From: Streptomyces sp. SAI-127
GTDB taxonomy: Bacteria > Actinomycetota > Actinomycetes > Streptomycetales > Streptomycetaceae
Length of the DNA stretch: 64,000 nt
Direction: 5' to 3'
NCBI RefSeq assembly: GCF_029894425.1
Contig: NZ_JARXYJ010000001.1
Span: forward strand, 6,216,001-6,280,000
The position numbers and the translations under genes are program-made. Below the pieces are notes generated by a model that saw only the letters and a program-made list of their open reading frames with translations, was not told where the DNA came from and did not search any database. Position 1 is the stretch's first letter. Each line of letters begins with the position of its first letter. This document shows, one piece after another, positions 8,863 through 15,824 of the stretch.

Positions 8863-9146
8863 CCGGCGGCGCGGCACGGGATCGGTCCGGTGTAGGCGGG
8901 TCGCCGGGCTGGACGGATGGCCGGTGGCGCGGCACGTGCCCGATCCCGGTGGAGGTGGCATCGCCGGGCTCGACGGATGGTCCGGTGGCGCGCCACGGGA
9001 TCGGTTGGGCGGAGGCGGGATCGCCGGGCTCGACGGATGGCTGGCGGTGCCGCACGGGCCCGATCCCGGTGGAGGTGGCATCGCCGAGCCCAGGCGGATG
9101 GCCGACGGTGCTACACGGGGTCGATCCGGCAGAGGCAGAAGGGGTG
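8851..9146. repeat. Five tandem 58-60-base repeats joining two convergent gene ends
   Basis: Units begin at 8851, 8909, 8969, 9029 and 9089; the middle three are exactly 60 bases. Each contains a form of CTCGACGGATGGCCGGTGGC, a GATCGG/GATCCCGG core and ends in TCGCCGGG. Unit 1 includes the last codons and stop of the M19-like gene. Unit 5 includes the stop and last codons of the convergent VOC gene. Units 2 and 4 are more alike (both have a GATCCCGGTGGAGGTGGCATCGCC-type tail) than 2 and 3, suggesting growth by a 120-base step. No separate gene is seen between 8863 and 9110. Confidence 0.85.
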
Positions 9147-9494
9147 TCCCGCCGGGTCCGCGTAGACCCGGAAGTCCTCCTTGTCCTCCGCGTGCAGCGG
9201 CCGGCCACCCAGCTCCAGCACCCGGGCCTCGGCCGCGTCGATCTCCTCCCAGGTGGTCCCGCCGTCGAAGTCGAGGTGGAACTGCTGGGAGTTGCGGTCC
9301 GCCCGCGGCCACTCCGGCGGGGTGAGCCCCGGGGCGCTCTGGAAGGCCAGCCGGGGGCCGCCGGGGACGCGCAGGACCACCCACTCGGGGTCGTCGTCCT
9401 CCGGGGTGCCGCCCACGATCCCGGCGTAGAAACGGGCGAGCGCGCGGGGATCGGGGCAGTCGATCACGACGGAACGGAAGCGTGCGACAGTCAC
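9111..9494 (-). CDS. VOC-family (glyoxalase-like) protein, copy 1
   Basis: 127 residues. A single vicinal-oxygen-chelate module pair: RFRSVVIDCPDPRALARFYAGIVGG opens the first beta-alpha-beta unit (abridged here to the DCPDPRALARFY core), and the closing strand is YADPAGHPFCLC. The GTG at 9494 is preceded by AGGAGG at a good distance. Members include glyoxalases, dioxygenases and antibiotic-binding proteins; nothing in this sequence picks one, and metal ligands are not obvious. It lies 28 bases after a paralogue in the same direction, so the two are one operon. Its 3' end lies in the 60-base repeat array. The function is unassigned. Confidence 0.85.
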   Translation of the reverse strand: MTVARFRSVVIDCPDPRALARFYAGIVGGTPEDDDPEWVVLRVPGGPRLAFQSAPGLTPPEWPRADRNSQQFHLDFDGGTTWEEIDAAEARVLELGGRPLHAEDKEDFRVYADPAGHPFCLCRIDPV

Positions 9495-9522
9495 GAGAGA
9501 TCCTCCTGGTTCGACAGGCGGT

Positions 9523-9882
9523 TCAGCAGGCGCAGAGACAGAACGGGTGCCCCGCCGGGTCCGCGTACACACGGAAGGTGCGGGAGTGGTCCTCGGCGTC
9601 CAACGGCTTCGCCCCGAGCGCCAGCACATCCTTCTCGGCCGCGTCGAGGTCCTCGACGGTCAGGTCCAGATGGAACTGCTGCGAGGCGTCGGGGGCGGGC
9701 CACTTCGGCGGTACGAAGCCGGGGGCGGCCTGGAAGGCCAGCGACGGTCCGCCAGGGGTCCTGAGGTCCACCCAGTCGCCCTCCCCCTCGACGCTGCCCC
9801 CGAGGACACCGGCGTAGAAACCCGCGAGCGCGCGGGGGTCCGGACAGTCCAGTACGACGACTCCGAGTTCGGCGATGGCCAT
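9523..9882 (-). CDS. VOC-family (glyoxalase-like) protein, copy 2
   Basis: 119 residues, clearly a tandem duplicate of the protein encoded at 9111-9494: both share LDCPDPRALAGFYAG/IDCPDPRALARFYAG, LRTPGGPSLAFQ/LRVPGGPRLAFQ, QQFHLD and YADPAGHPFCLC. AAGGAGG lies seven bases before the ATG. The two copies probably act on related small molecules or form a heterodimer; that is inference. Upstream, the region 9903-9944 carries inverted repeats that look like an operator. Before insertion of the tnpB element this gene would have been divergent from the CGNR protein gene at a distance of little more than 100 bases. Confidence 0.85.
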   Translation of the reverse strand: MAIAELGVVVLDCPDPRALAGFYAGVLGGSVEGEGDWVDLRTPGGPSLAFQAAPGFVPPKWPAPDASQQFHLDLTVEDLDAAEKDVLALGAKPLDAEDHSRTFRVYADPAGHPFCLCAC

Positions 9883-9902
9883 GGCTTCCTCCTTGAAGTG
9901 CG

Positions 9903-9944
9903 GTTACCAGTAGAAGCTGGCAACCAGTAACGCTTACGGTTACC
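9903..9944. promoter_or_regulatory. Inverted repeats upstream of the VOC genes (possible operator)
   Basis: GTTACCAG (9903-9910) and CTGGCAAC (9917-9924) form an eight-base inverted repeat with one mismatch. GTAAC (9927-9931) and GTTAC (9939-9943) form a second, and a further GGTAAC lies at 9963-9968. The spacing and the palindromic GGTTACC core suggest a dimeric regulator binding at the VOC promoter. No regulator is identified. Confidence 0.4.
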
Positions 9945-10253
9945 GCATGCTCCGTCATAGGCGGTAACGTCGCAAGCGAATTCACCTTTCTTGCGAGGGG
10001 GCTCCGGCGTTCACGCCGGGTAGGCATCGCATCCTGTGCTCGCGACGCGGAGCGTCGCCGCGTCGGGTTCAGGACGCGGAGCGTCCGTACCGCTGTCGGC
10101 GTTGCTGAGGTGATACGAACGCGTGTGCCGGTGATCGCTGGTCGGGGTGGCGGTTGTGGGATGGGGGTGCGTTTGTACGGCTGTCGTACGTACGGTCCTT
10201 CGGAGGGTTCGGGGCGGCGCAGTGGTTCCGGCCGCAGACCGTGAGGGGGCGAG

Positions 10254-11474
10254 GTGGCGCAGGTGACGGCGGCTGCGGAGGCCGGGCATGCGCGGTATAC
10301 CTACCGGCTGCGCGTGTCGGCCGCTGCCCGCACCGTCTTGGGGGCGGAGTGGGACCGGTGCCGCTGGGTGTGGAACGAATGCGTGGCCAAGTCCAGGGCC
10401 GTGCACCTGCACAGCAAGGCCACCGGCGAGAAGGCCACGTGCGGTCCCGCTCAGCTCGACCGGATGCTGACCGAGGCCCGCGCCCGTACGCCGTGGTTGC
10501 GTGAGGGCTCGTCGGTTTGCCAGCAGCAGGTCATCCGCGACTTCGGCCGCTCCCGTGCCAAGGCGCACAAGGACATCGAAGGGCGCCTGCCCATGGCGCG
10601 CCGGGCGGGGATGCCCACGTACAAGAAGAAGCGCGAGGCAGCGCCGACCCTCAACTACACCCGGCGCGGGTTCCGGTTGAAGGACGGCCGGCTGCACCTG
10701 GCAGGCGGCATCGTCGCGGCGGTGGTGTGGTCGCGGGAACTGCCGGCCGAGCCGTCCTCGGTGCGCGTGTACCAGGACAGCCTCGGGCACTGGTACGCCT
10801 CGTTCGTCGTGCCCGCCCACGTCGAGCCGCTGCCCAGGACCGGTCGCGTACTCGGTGTCGACTGGGGTGTGAAGGAGACCGCGACCACCACGTTTGACGC
10901 GTACGACCTTCCCCACGCCGGGCACGGCAGGGAGGCGAAGGCGAAGCTGGCCCGGTACGACCGGATGGTGGCCCGCCGCAAGCCGAAGAAGGGACATCCG
11001 GCGTCGAAGGGCTACCGTGAGGCGAAGAAGCTGCGGGCGAAGGCGTACAAGAAGGTCGCCAGGCAGCGGGAGGACACCGGCCGCAAGTGGGCCAAGAAGG
11101 TGGTCCGCGACCACGACGCCATCGCTGTCGAGGACTTCCGCCCGAAGTTCCTGGCCAGGACCACCATGGCCCTCAAGGCCGCTGACGCCGCCATCGGCGC
11201 CACCAAGGCCGCTCTGATCGAGATGGGCCGCAAGCACGGGCGGGACATCCGCCTCGTCCACCCCGCGTACACCACGATGGACTGCGCGCACTGCGATGCG
11301 AGAGCCAAGCATCGCCTGCCGCTGGGTGAGCGCACCTACACCTGCGCCGTGTGCGGAGCCGTGTCCCCACGGGACAAGAACTCCGCCCGCGTGATGCTTG
11401 TCCGGGCTGGTCTCGACCCGGCTGGTGCTGATGGCGGAAGACCTCCTGGAGCGCTGCTCCAGGAGGCGGCCTGA
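10254..11474 (+). CDS. tnpB: TnpB RNA-guided nuclease of an IS605-type element
   Basis: 406 residues, usual TnpB length. The RuvC-like triad is complete: Asp203 in LGVDWGVKE, Glu293 in AVEDF and Asp374 in SPRDKNSA. The zinc ribbon between the last two has Cys344/Cys347 and Cys364/Cys367. The N-terminal half has the helix-turn-helix/wedge region (RDFGRSRAKAHKDIEG, PTYKKK). By family knowledge the protein uses an RNA read from the right end of the element to cut DNA next to a short target-adjacent motif. GTG at 10254 follows GGGGCGAG. The intact catalytic residues suggest an active nuclease. The gene reads toward the CGNR gene, whose ATG lies 59 bases past its stop. Confidence 0.93.
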   Translation: MAQVTAAAEAGHARYTYRLRVSAAARTVLGAEWDRCRWVWNECVAKSRAVHLHSKATGEKATCGPAQLDRMLTEARARTPWLREGSSVCQQQVIRDFGRSRAKAHKDIEGRLPMARRAGMPTYKKKREAAPTLNYTRRGFRLKDGRLHLAGGIVAAVVWSRELPAEPSSVRVYQDSLGHWYASFVVPAHVEPLPRTGRVLGVDWGVKETATTTFDAYDLPHAGHGREAKAKLARYDRMVARRKPKKGHPASKGYREAKKLRAKAYKKVARQREDTGRKWAKKVVRDHDAIAVEDFRPKFLARTTMALKAADAAIGATKAALIEMGRKHGRDIRLVHPAYTTMDCAHCDARAKHRLPLGERTYTCAVCGAVSPRDKNSARVMLVRAGLDPAGADGGRPPGALLQEAA

Positions 11475-11480
11475 GCCAGG

Positions 11481-11513
11481 AATCCCCTTCTCTTCAGGGA
11501 GGGGAGGATTCAA
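11481..11513 (+). ncRNA. Predicted 3' scaffold of the TnpB guide RNA (right-end hairpin)
   Basis: AATCC at 11481-11485 pairs with GGATT at 11506-11510; after one mismatch a seven-pair extension with G-T pairs closes on a TCA loop. TTCAA (11509-11513) ends the element. In characterised TnpB systems the guide RNA overlaps the 3' end of tnpB, ends in such a hairpin plus TTCAA, and takes its guide from the adjoining host DNA. The guide here would start GAGCTAGGTAGCGTGC at 11514. The 5' limit of the RNA, probably inside tnpB, cannot be placed. Confidence 0.5.
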
Positions 11514-11533
11514 GAGCTAGGTAGCGTGCAGCC

Positions 11534-12043
11534 ATGAGTGAACGATCGCCCGCGCCCGGGGCCCTGGCCCTGGTGGAGTCCCTGGTCAACACGCTGGACC
11601 TGGAGTCGGGAGCCGACACGCTGGACACGGCGGAGGGGCGGGCGCCGTTCGGGATCGTCGAGGGCGAGGCCGCGCAGGCGCGCGAGCTGCGGGAGTCGCT
11701 GAGAGTCGCTCTGCTGGCCCACGCTGGACACCCGCCGCATCGCACGGTGACGCCGCTGGGGGAGTTGCTGGCCGGGGCGCCCCTGTGTCTGGCGGTGGAC
11801 CCGTCGGACGGCTCGGCCGCCCTCGCCCCCGCCGACCCCCGCGCCCTCCTCTCCCGCATCGCCGCCGCCGTCGCCGAGTCCCTGGTCGCGGGCACCTGGA
11901 CCCGTCTGAAGGCCTGCGAGGCGACGGACTGCCACTGGGCGTACTACGACCGCAGTCCGGCGGGCCGGGGCCGCTGGTGCTCGATGCGGGTGTGCGGGGC
12001 GCGGGCGAAGATGCGGCGGTATCGGGGGAAGGGGGCGCCTTAG
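11534..12043 (+). CDS. CGNR zinc-finger protein (ABATE-type N-terminus)
   Basis: 169 residues. The C-terminal 45 residues form a CGNR zinc finger: C-x4-C in KACEATDCHW, then W-C-S and VCGARAK, followed by a basic end (KMRRYRGKG). The N-terminal region (LALVESLVNTLDLE, GEAAQARELRESLRVALLAH) is the helical ligand-binding ABATE-like domain seen in putative stress-responsive regulators. By inference it is a DNA-binding regulator, probably of the divergent VOC genes. The tnpB element ends 20 bases before the ATG, cutting the gene off from its presumed native promoter near 9900-9985; it may now be read from tnpB. Confidence 0.85.
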   Translation: MSERSPAPGALALVESLVNTLDLESGADTLDTAEGRAPFGIVEGEAAQARELRESLRVALLAHAGHPPHRTVTPLGELLAGAPLCLAVDPSDGSAALAPADPRALLSRIAAAVAESLVAGTWTRLKACEATDCHWAYYDRSPAGRGRWCSMRVCGARAKMRRYRGKGAP

Positions 12044-12061
12044 GGAGTGCGGCGCCATGGG

Positions 12062-12140
12062 GGCCGGTCGCGCCCACGCGGAGCCGCATATCGATACAGC
12101 TTCGCGCCCTGCAGGGGCGCGGAGAGCTGCGCGACCGGCC
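12062..12140. repeat. Nested stem-loop between convergent genes (dispersed Streptomyces-type repeat)
   Basis: Perfect 12-base outer arms, GGCCGGTCGCGC (12062-12073) and GCGCGACCGGCC (12129-12140), enclose a second hairpin with arms CGCGCCC (12103-12109) and GGGCGCG (12115-12121). It lies between the ends of the CGNR and cupredoxin genes and could end transcription from both sides. The inner part resembles intergenic repeats common in Streptomyces genomes (recollection, not a search). Confidence 0.65.
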
Positions 12141-12160
12141 ACGACGGCGCCGCACCCGAC

Positions 12161-12859
12161 CTACACTCCCTCCTCTCCTCCCCGCGGAGCCGAAGCCGCC
12201 GCCCGCGACCCCACCAGGAGCAGGCACAGCACCGCGACCCCCGCGACCAGGCCGGCCAGGACCAGCAGCGGATCCAGCGGCCGGGCCGTGGACGCGGCCG
12301 TCTGGGTCGCGGCCGGCGGCGCCGCCTGCGAGGCCTGCGGCGACGGTGCCGTCTGCGGTACGGCGGCCTGGGACGCCGTGGGTGAGGGCGACGAACCGGC
12401 ACGGGTCGCCGCGGGCCTGCGGCTCGTCGTCATGCCCGGCATCGTCGAGTGCTGTTCCTGACTCGTGGACGGCTGCGTGTGCTCGTGCTGCGTCGGTGCC
12501 GCCGGGGCCGGCGCCGGAGCCGCCGCCCGTACCGTGATGCCCGCCGTCATGTCCGGATGGACCGTGCAGACGTAGCCGTAGGAACCGGCCGTGGTGAAGG
12601 TGAAGCTCCAGCTCTCGCCCTTGTTCAGCATGGGGGAGTGGATCGCGAGCGGGCCGGAGGTGGTCTTCACGTCGTGCGGTGCCGTGTCGTCATTGGTCCA
12701 GGTGACCGTGGACCCGGCCGGCACGGAGAGGGAGGCGGGAGCGAACGCGTACCCCTTCATCGCGACCTGGAATGTCGCCGCCGACGCCTCGTGACCGTAC
12801 GGCAGCATCCCCACGACGAGCAGCGCGAGCACCGCCGCGGCCCGCAGCACCCCCCTCAT
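12161..12859 (-). CDS. Membrane-anchored cupredoxin-domain protein
   Basis: 232 residues. A signal peptide (about 1-28, ending near SAAT) is followed by a plastocyanin/amicyanin-like domain (30-110) with all type-1 copper ligands: His62 in APHDV, then Cys98, His101 and Met104 in YVCTVHPDM. A Pro/Ala/Ser/Gln-rich linker (about 112-200) leads to a C-terminal membrane helix (LLVLAGLVAGVAVLCLLLV) and a short cytoplasmic tail. It would hold copper or carry electrons at the outer membrane face. ATG at 12859 overlaps the upstream stop by four bases (ATGA), which fixes the start; longer starts lie inside the upstream gene. It is the last gene of the copper operon. Confidence 0.9.
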   Translation of the reverse strand: MRGVLRAAAVLALLVVGMLPYGHEASAATFQVAMKGYAFAPASLSVPAGSTVTWTNDDTAPHDVKTTSGPLAIHSPMLNKGESWSFTFTTAGSYGYVCTVHPDMTAGITVRAAAPAPAPAAPTQHEHTQPSTSQEQHSTMPGMTTSRRPAATRAGSSPSPTASQAAVPQTAPSPQASQAAPPAATQTAASTARPLDPLLVLAGLVAGVAVLCLLLVGSRAAASAPRGGEEGV

Positions 12860-13320
12860 GCGAATTCCGCCGCGACGAGCAGCCTGAGGCGCGTGGCCGG
12901 AAGCCGCCACGGCAGCCGGAATCCGGTGGCTCGGCGCAGCAGCCGGTACGGCAGCTTGGCCGCGCCCACGACGAGCAGCCGGTCCTCGGCCCGCTCGACC
13001 ACCCGCAGCCGCAGCAGGACGGGGAAGGCGACACCGTTCACATCCAGGTCGCCGGTGAGCTGGAGCCGGTCGCCGGGCACGGCGTCGACCCGCTCGGAGG
13101 TGAGGACGGCCCGCAGTTCACGATCGTCGAACGCGAAGCGGAACGCGGGCTGTCCGGCGGCGGCGTCCGCGGGCGTCTCCATGGACGCCTCGGCGAGCGG
13201 TACCCGCCGTCGCCGCAGCGGCAACGGTCCGTACCAGGCGGTGAGTTCGGCGAGCGAGCGGCCGGGGGCCACGGTGTGGCGCCGGGGCGGAGGAACGGTG
13301 GGCAGGGTGACGGTTGTCAT
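12856..13320 (-). CDS. YceI-like protein (short, weak match)
   Basis: 154 residues without a signal peptide. The middle part resembles the YceI lipocalin-like barrel: FRFAFDDRELRAVLTSERVDA, then DRLQLTGDLDVNGVAFPVLLRL, where GDL.V.GV..PV is the typical YceI strand (shortened). The N-terminal third is Pro/Arg-rich, and the C-terminus is basic (RRATGFRLPWRLPATRLRLL). YceI proteins bind isoprenoid or other lipids in a beta barrel. AAGGAG precedes the ATG. It is translationally coupled to the cupredoxin gene that follows. The match rests on two strands only, and the protein is shorter than most members; a hypothetical operon partner is the safe alternative. Confidence 0.5.
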   Translation of the reverse strand: MTTVTLPTVPPPRRHTVAPGRSLAELTAWYGPLPLRRRRVPLAEASMETPADAAAGQPAFRFAFDDRELRAVLTSERVDAVPGDRLQLTGDLDVNGVAFPVLLRLRVVERAEDRLLVVGAAKLPYRLLRRATGFRLPWRLPATRLRLLVAAEFA

Positions 13321-13439
13321 CCCGAACTCCTTGGAAAGCGGTTCCCGAAATGTGGCGGGGGTGTGGAGAATGGGTCGTGGACGCCGCTCCGGCCGGCTGA
13401 GCCCCGGCCGGAGCGGCGTCCACCCTTGCGCGGGACGCG

Positions 13440-14462
13440 TCAGCAGCTGGCGGTGAGGAAGTCCGTGGTGGGCTTGAGCATGTGCCCGGCCCAGACGGTG
13501 TGCATCTTCACGTAGCCGTCGACGTCGAGCAGATCGGTGACCTGCTGTCCGAGCGATTCCTCCAGGTGTGCCGAGTAGATGTGCTGGAGGAGCACGGTGA
13601 GGGTGTCGTCGGCCACCGAACCACCGTCACTGACGGCCGGCTTGAGGATGGACTCGATCCACACCGTGTGCATCTTGAGATACGAGTCGAGCGCCAGGGC
13701 GTCCTGCACCTGCTGGCCCGGCGACTCCTCCAGGTGCGCCGCGTAGAGGTGCTGGAGGATCGGCAGCAGCTCGTTGTTGATGCTGGCGCACTGCTCGCCG
13801 GAGCCGGAGCCACCACCGGAGGTCGGCGTGGGCGTCGGGGCCGCGGTGGGCGTGCCCGTGGGCGGCGTCGAGGTGGGGCTGGCCGTAGGGGTGGCCGTGG
13901 GTGTGCCGGTCGGCGTCGCGGTCGGGGTGGGCGCAGGCGTCGTACCGCCACCGCCGCCACCGGACGCGGCGACGACCTTCACGGACGACACCATGTCCGG
14001 GTGCACCGCGCAGTAGTACTCGTACGTCCCCACCTTGGTGAAGGTGTACGACCACGACTGGCCCTGCTTCAGCGTCCCCGAGTCGAAGGCCACCGGGGCC
14101 TTGGTCGTGGTCACCGTGTGCGGTGCGCTGTCGTGGTTGGTCCACTGGACGGTCTGGCCGGCCTCGACGACGAGCTGCTTACCGTCGCCGAACTTGTAGC
14201 TCATGATGTCGACCTGGTAGTCCGGCTCGGCGGCCGCGGCGGGCTGGACCTCGGCAGCGGCGGCAGCGGGCGCCTGAGCCGCGCCCGCGGTCTGCTGCGA
14301 GGAACTCGTGGAACCCGACGCCGCGTTCAGCAGTCCGAGACTGAGCACGGCCGCGAGCGCCGCACCGAGTCCCACGAACAGCAGGGACCGGCCCCCGGAC
14401 CTACCGGCCTTGGCCGTCGGCGGCTCGAGCCGCCGTTCGCCGGTCTCATCGCTTCTATTCAC
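13440..14462 (-). CDS. Cupredoxin-domain protein with Pro/Thr linker and a duplicated His-rich C-terminal domain
   Basis: 340 residues. A cytoplasmic start and one membrane helix (about 27-49) precede an Ala-rich spacer. A cupredoxin domain (80-167) has copper ligands His115, Cys151, His154 and Met157 (YYCAVHPDM). A Gly/Pro/Thr linker (168-223) resembles a cell-wall spacer. The C-terminus holds two 44-residue repeats (232-275 and 288-331) sharing LLQH.YAAHLEES.GQQV, a short acidic stretch, then Y.KMHTVW...LKP. Each repeat has three His and paired Glu, and Cys225 and Cys340 flank the pair. I do not recognise the repeat as a named domain. GTG at 14462 has AGGAG six bases upstream. Confidence 0.85.
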   Translation of the reverse strand: MNRSDETGERRLEPPTAKAGRSGGRSLLFVGLGAALAAVLSLGLLNAASGSTSSSQQTAGAAQAPAAAAAEVQPAAAAEPDYQVDIMSYKFGDGKQLVVEAGQTVQWTNHDSAPHTVTTTKAPVAFDSGTLKQGQSWSYTFTKVGTYEYYCAVHPDMVSSVKVVAASGGGGGGTTPAPTPTATPTGTPTATPTASPTSTPPTGTPTAAPTPTPTSGGGSGSGEQCASINNELLPILQHLYAAHLEESPGQQVQDALALDSYLKMHTVWIESILKPAVSDGGSVADDTLTVLLQHIYSAHLEESLGQQVTDLLDVDGYVKMHTVWAGHMLKPTTDFLTASC

Positions 14463-14504
14463 TTCAACTCCTATTGTTTCCCAGGGAGTTGTTTCCCATG
14501 GAGT

Positions 14505-15824
14505 TCAGCGGCCGGGATCGGCCGTGACCAGCAGACTCGTCACGGCGAGGACGACGAGGACCAGCCCCGTCTCGACCGCGACCGAGTAACCGAAGGGCCG
14601 CACGGTGGCGGCATCGCCGCGCAGCAGCACGGCGAGATCGAGACGGGTGCGCACCCACTGGCGGCTCGCGTACGCGGCCACCAGGACGCCCCCGAGGACG
14701 GCTGTCTTGACGAGCAGCAGATGCCCGTACGAGGTGTGCAGCAGGGCGCCGTACGACCCCACCACCTGCCAGGCGAGGACCAGCCCGGCGCCGACGATGC
14801 CCGTGACGCTCACGGCCGCGAGCTTCGAGTAGCCCGGCACGACCCGCGCCAGCTCCGCGGCCCGGCGGCGCGGCAGCACAGCCAGCGCGAGCATCGCGAG
14901 CCCGCCGATCCACAGGGCGGCCCCGAGCAGATGCACGAAGTCGGCGACGGCACCCCAAGTGGGCTCGCTGCCCTCGGAGTTGTGGCCCGCCATCCCGGTC
15001 GTGCGCAGCAGCCCGAAGGTCACCGCGAGGGCGCCCACCCGCCAGCCCGGCGAGCGGGAGGTCGCCGCGCCGCCCTGGAGCAGCGCGCTGAGCACCACGG
15101 CCGCGAGCACCCACATCAGCCCCCGGGCGGCGAGCACGATGCCGGGCTCGGTGGCCAGGATGTCCGCGTAGGTCGCCGGGCGCAGCGCGTCCCGCAGCCC
15201 GCCGAAGGAGGTGTAGGCGCCCTGGAGCCCGACGGCCGCCACGGTCGCCAGCAGCCCGCCCGTCCAGGCGAGCCCCAGCAGCACCCGGGCCCGCGGCTCG
15301 TGGGTGCCGCCCGGCCACAGCAGGGCGACGAACGCGAGCCCGCCGACGAACAGGGCCAGTGCGAGGTATCCGGCCCAGCGGACGGCGACGAGGCCCTTGC
15401 GCACCGAGGGGGACGGAGCGGGAGCGGCGGCCGGGGCCTCGTCGCCGTCGGTCTTGGCGGAGGCCGTGCCGGCGGTGAAGGCGATCCGACCGGAGGAGGC
15501 GTGTCCGTCCTCCTCGTCCACGACGGACCAGACGACGGCGAACCTCCCGTCCGCCGGGCTGTTGAGAGCGACCCGCACCACACTCTTCCTCGCCGTACCC
15601 GACACCGGCAGCCGGTCGCCGTCCACCGTCAGCACCCGTACATCGGCCAGGTCGACGGCTTCGTCGAAGGTGAGGGTGAGCCGGTCGGGTGTCTTCGCCA
15701 GGTCGGCCCCGTCCTTGGGGGAGGAGCTCACCAACCCGGTGTGGGCAAAGGCGGGTTGGACCGCGCCGAACAGGGCGCAGAGCAGGGCGGCGAGCAGGAG
15801 CAGGGTTCGGCGCAGGGTCCTCAC
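14505..15824 (-). CDS. CopC-CopD fusion, copper resistance/uptake protein
   Basis: 439 residues. A signal peptide ends at AFA, so the mature protein starts with His28, the N-terminal copper-binding His of CopC. The CopC domain (28-120) has SSPKDGADL, LTLTFDEAVD and the second His in DGHASSG. A linker follows, then eight or so membrane spans of CopD (about 150-435), including FVHLLGAALWIGGLAML with the conserved His and Trp. Such fusions move copper ions across the membrane toward the cytosol. GTG at 15824 overlaps the stop of the gene before it (GTGA). Neighbouring cupredoxins fit a shared copper role. Confidence 0.93.
   Translation of the reverse strand: MRTLRRTLLLLAALLCALFGAVQPAFAHTGLVSSSPKDGADLAKTPDRLTLTFDEAVDLADVRVLTVDGDRLPVSGTARKSVVRVALNSPADGRFAVVWSVVDEEDGHASSGRIAFTAGTASAKTDGDEAPAAAPAPSPSVRKGLVAVRWAGYLALALFVGGLAFVALLWPGGTHEPRARVLLGLAWTGGLLATVAAVGLQGAYTSFGGLRDALRPATYADILATEPGIVLAARGLMWVLAAVVLSALLQGGAATSRSPGWRVGALAVTFGLLRTTGMAGHNSEGSEPTWGAVADFVHLLGAALWIGGLAMLALAVLPRRRAAELARVVPGYSKLAAVSVTGIVGAGLVLAWQVVGSYGALLHTSYGHLLLVKTAVLGGVLVAAYASRQWVRTRLDLAVLLRGDAATVRPFGYSVAVETGLVLVVLAVTSLLVTADPGR

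Larger units (their letters stand above)
9986..11513 (+). mobile_element. IS200/IS605-type element carrying tnpB only
   Basis: The left boundary is proposed after TTCAC (9981-9985). A perfect six-base-stem hairpin (CCGGCG/CGCCGG, 10004-10019) begins 18 bases inside it, the position of the subterminal hairpin in this superfamily. The right boundary is proposed at 11513, where an imperfect hairpin (11481-11510, arms AATCC/GGATT with a paired extension) is followed at once by TTCAA, as in the right ends of known tnpB elements. No Y1 transposase (tnpA) is present, so the element depends on a helper or is immobile. Two copies of GACGCGGAGCGTC (10044 and 10074) lie in the left leader. The boundaries are inferred from structure. 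Confidence 0.65.

Noticed and set aside
8863-9110. CRISPR array in the repeats after the M19-like gene
   Set aside because: The units are contiguous and degenerate along their full length, with no constant repeat separated by unique spacers, and there are no cas genes.
12040-12402. Arg-rich frame on the minus strand between the CGNR and cupredoxin genes
   Set aside because: Its composition (alternating Arg and Pro) is typical of an out-of-frame reading of GC-rich coding DNA.
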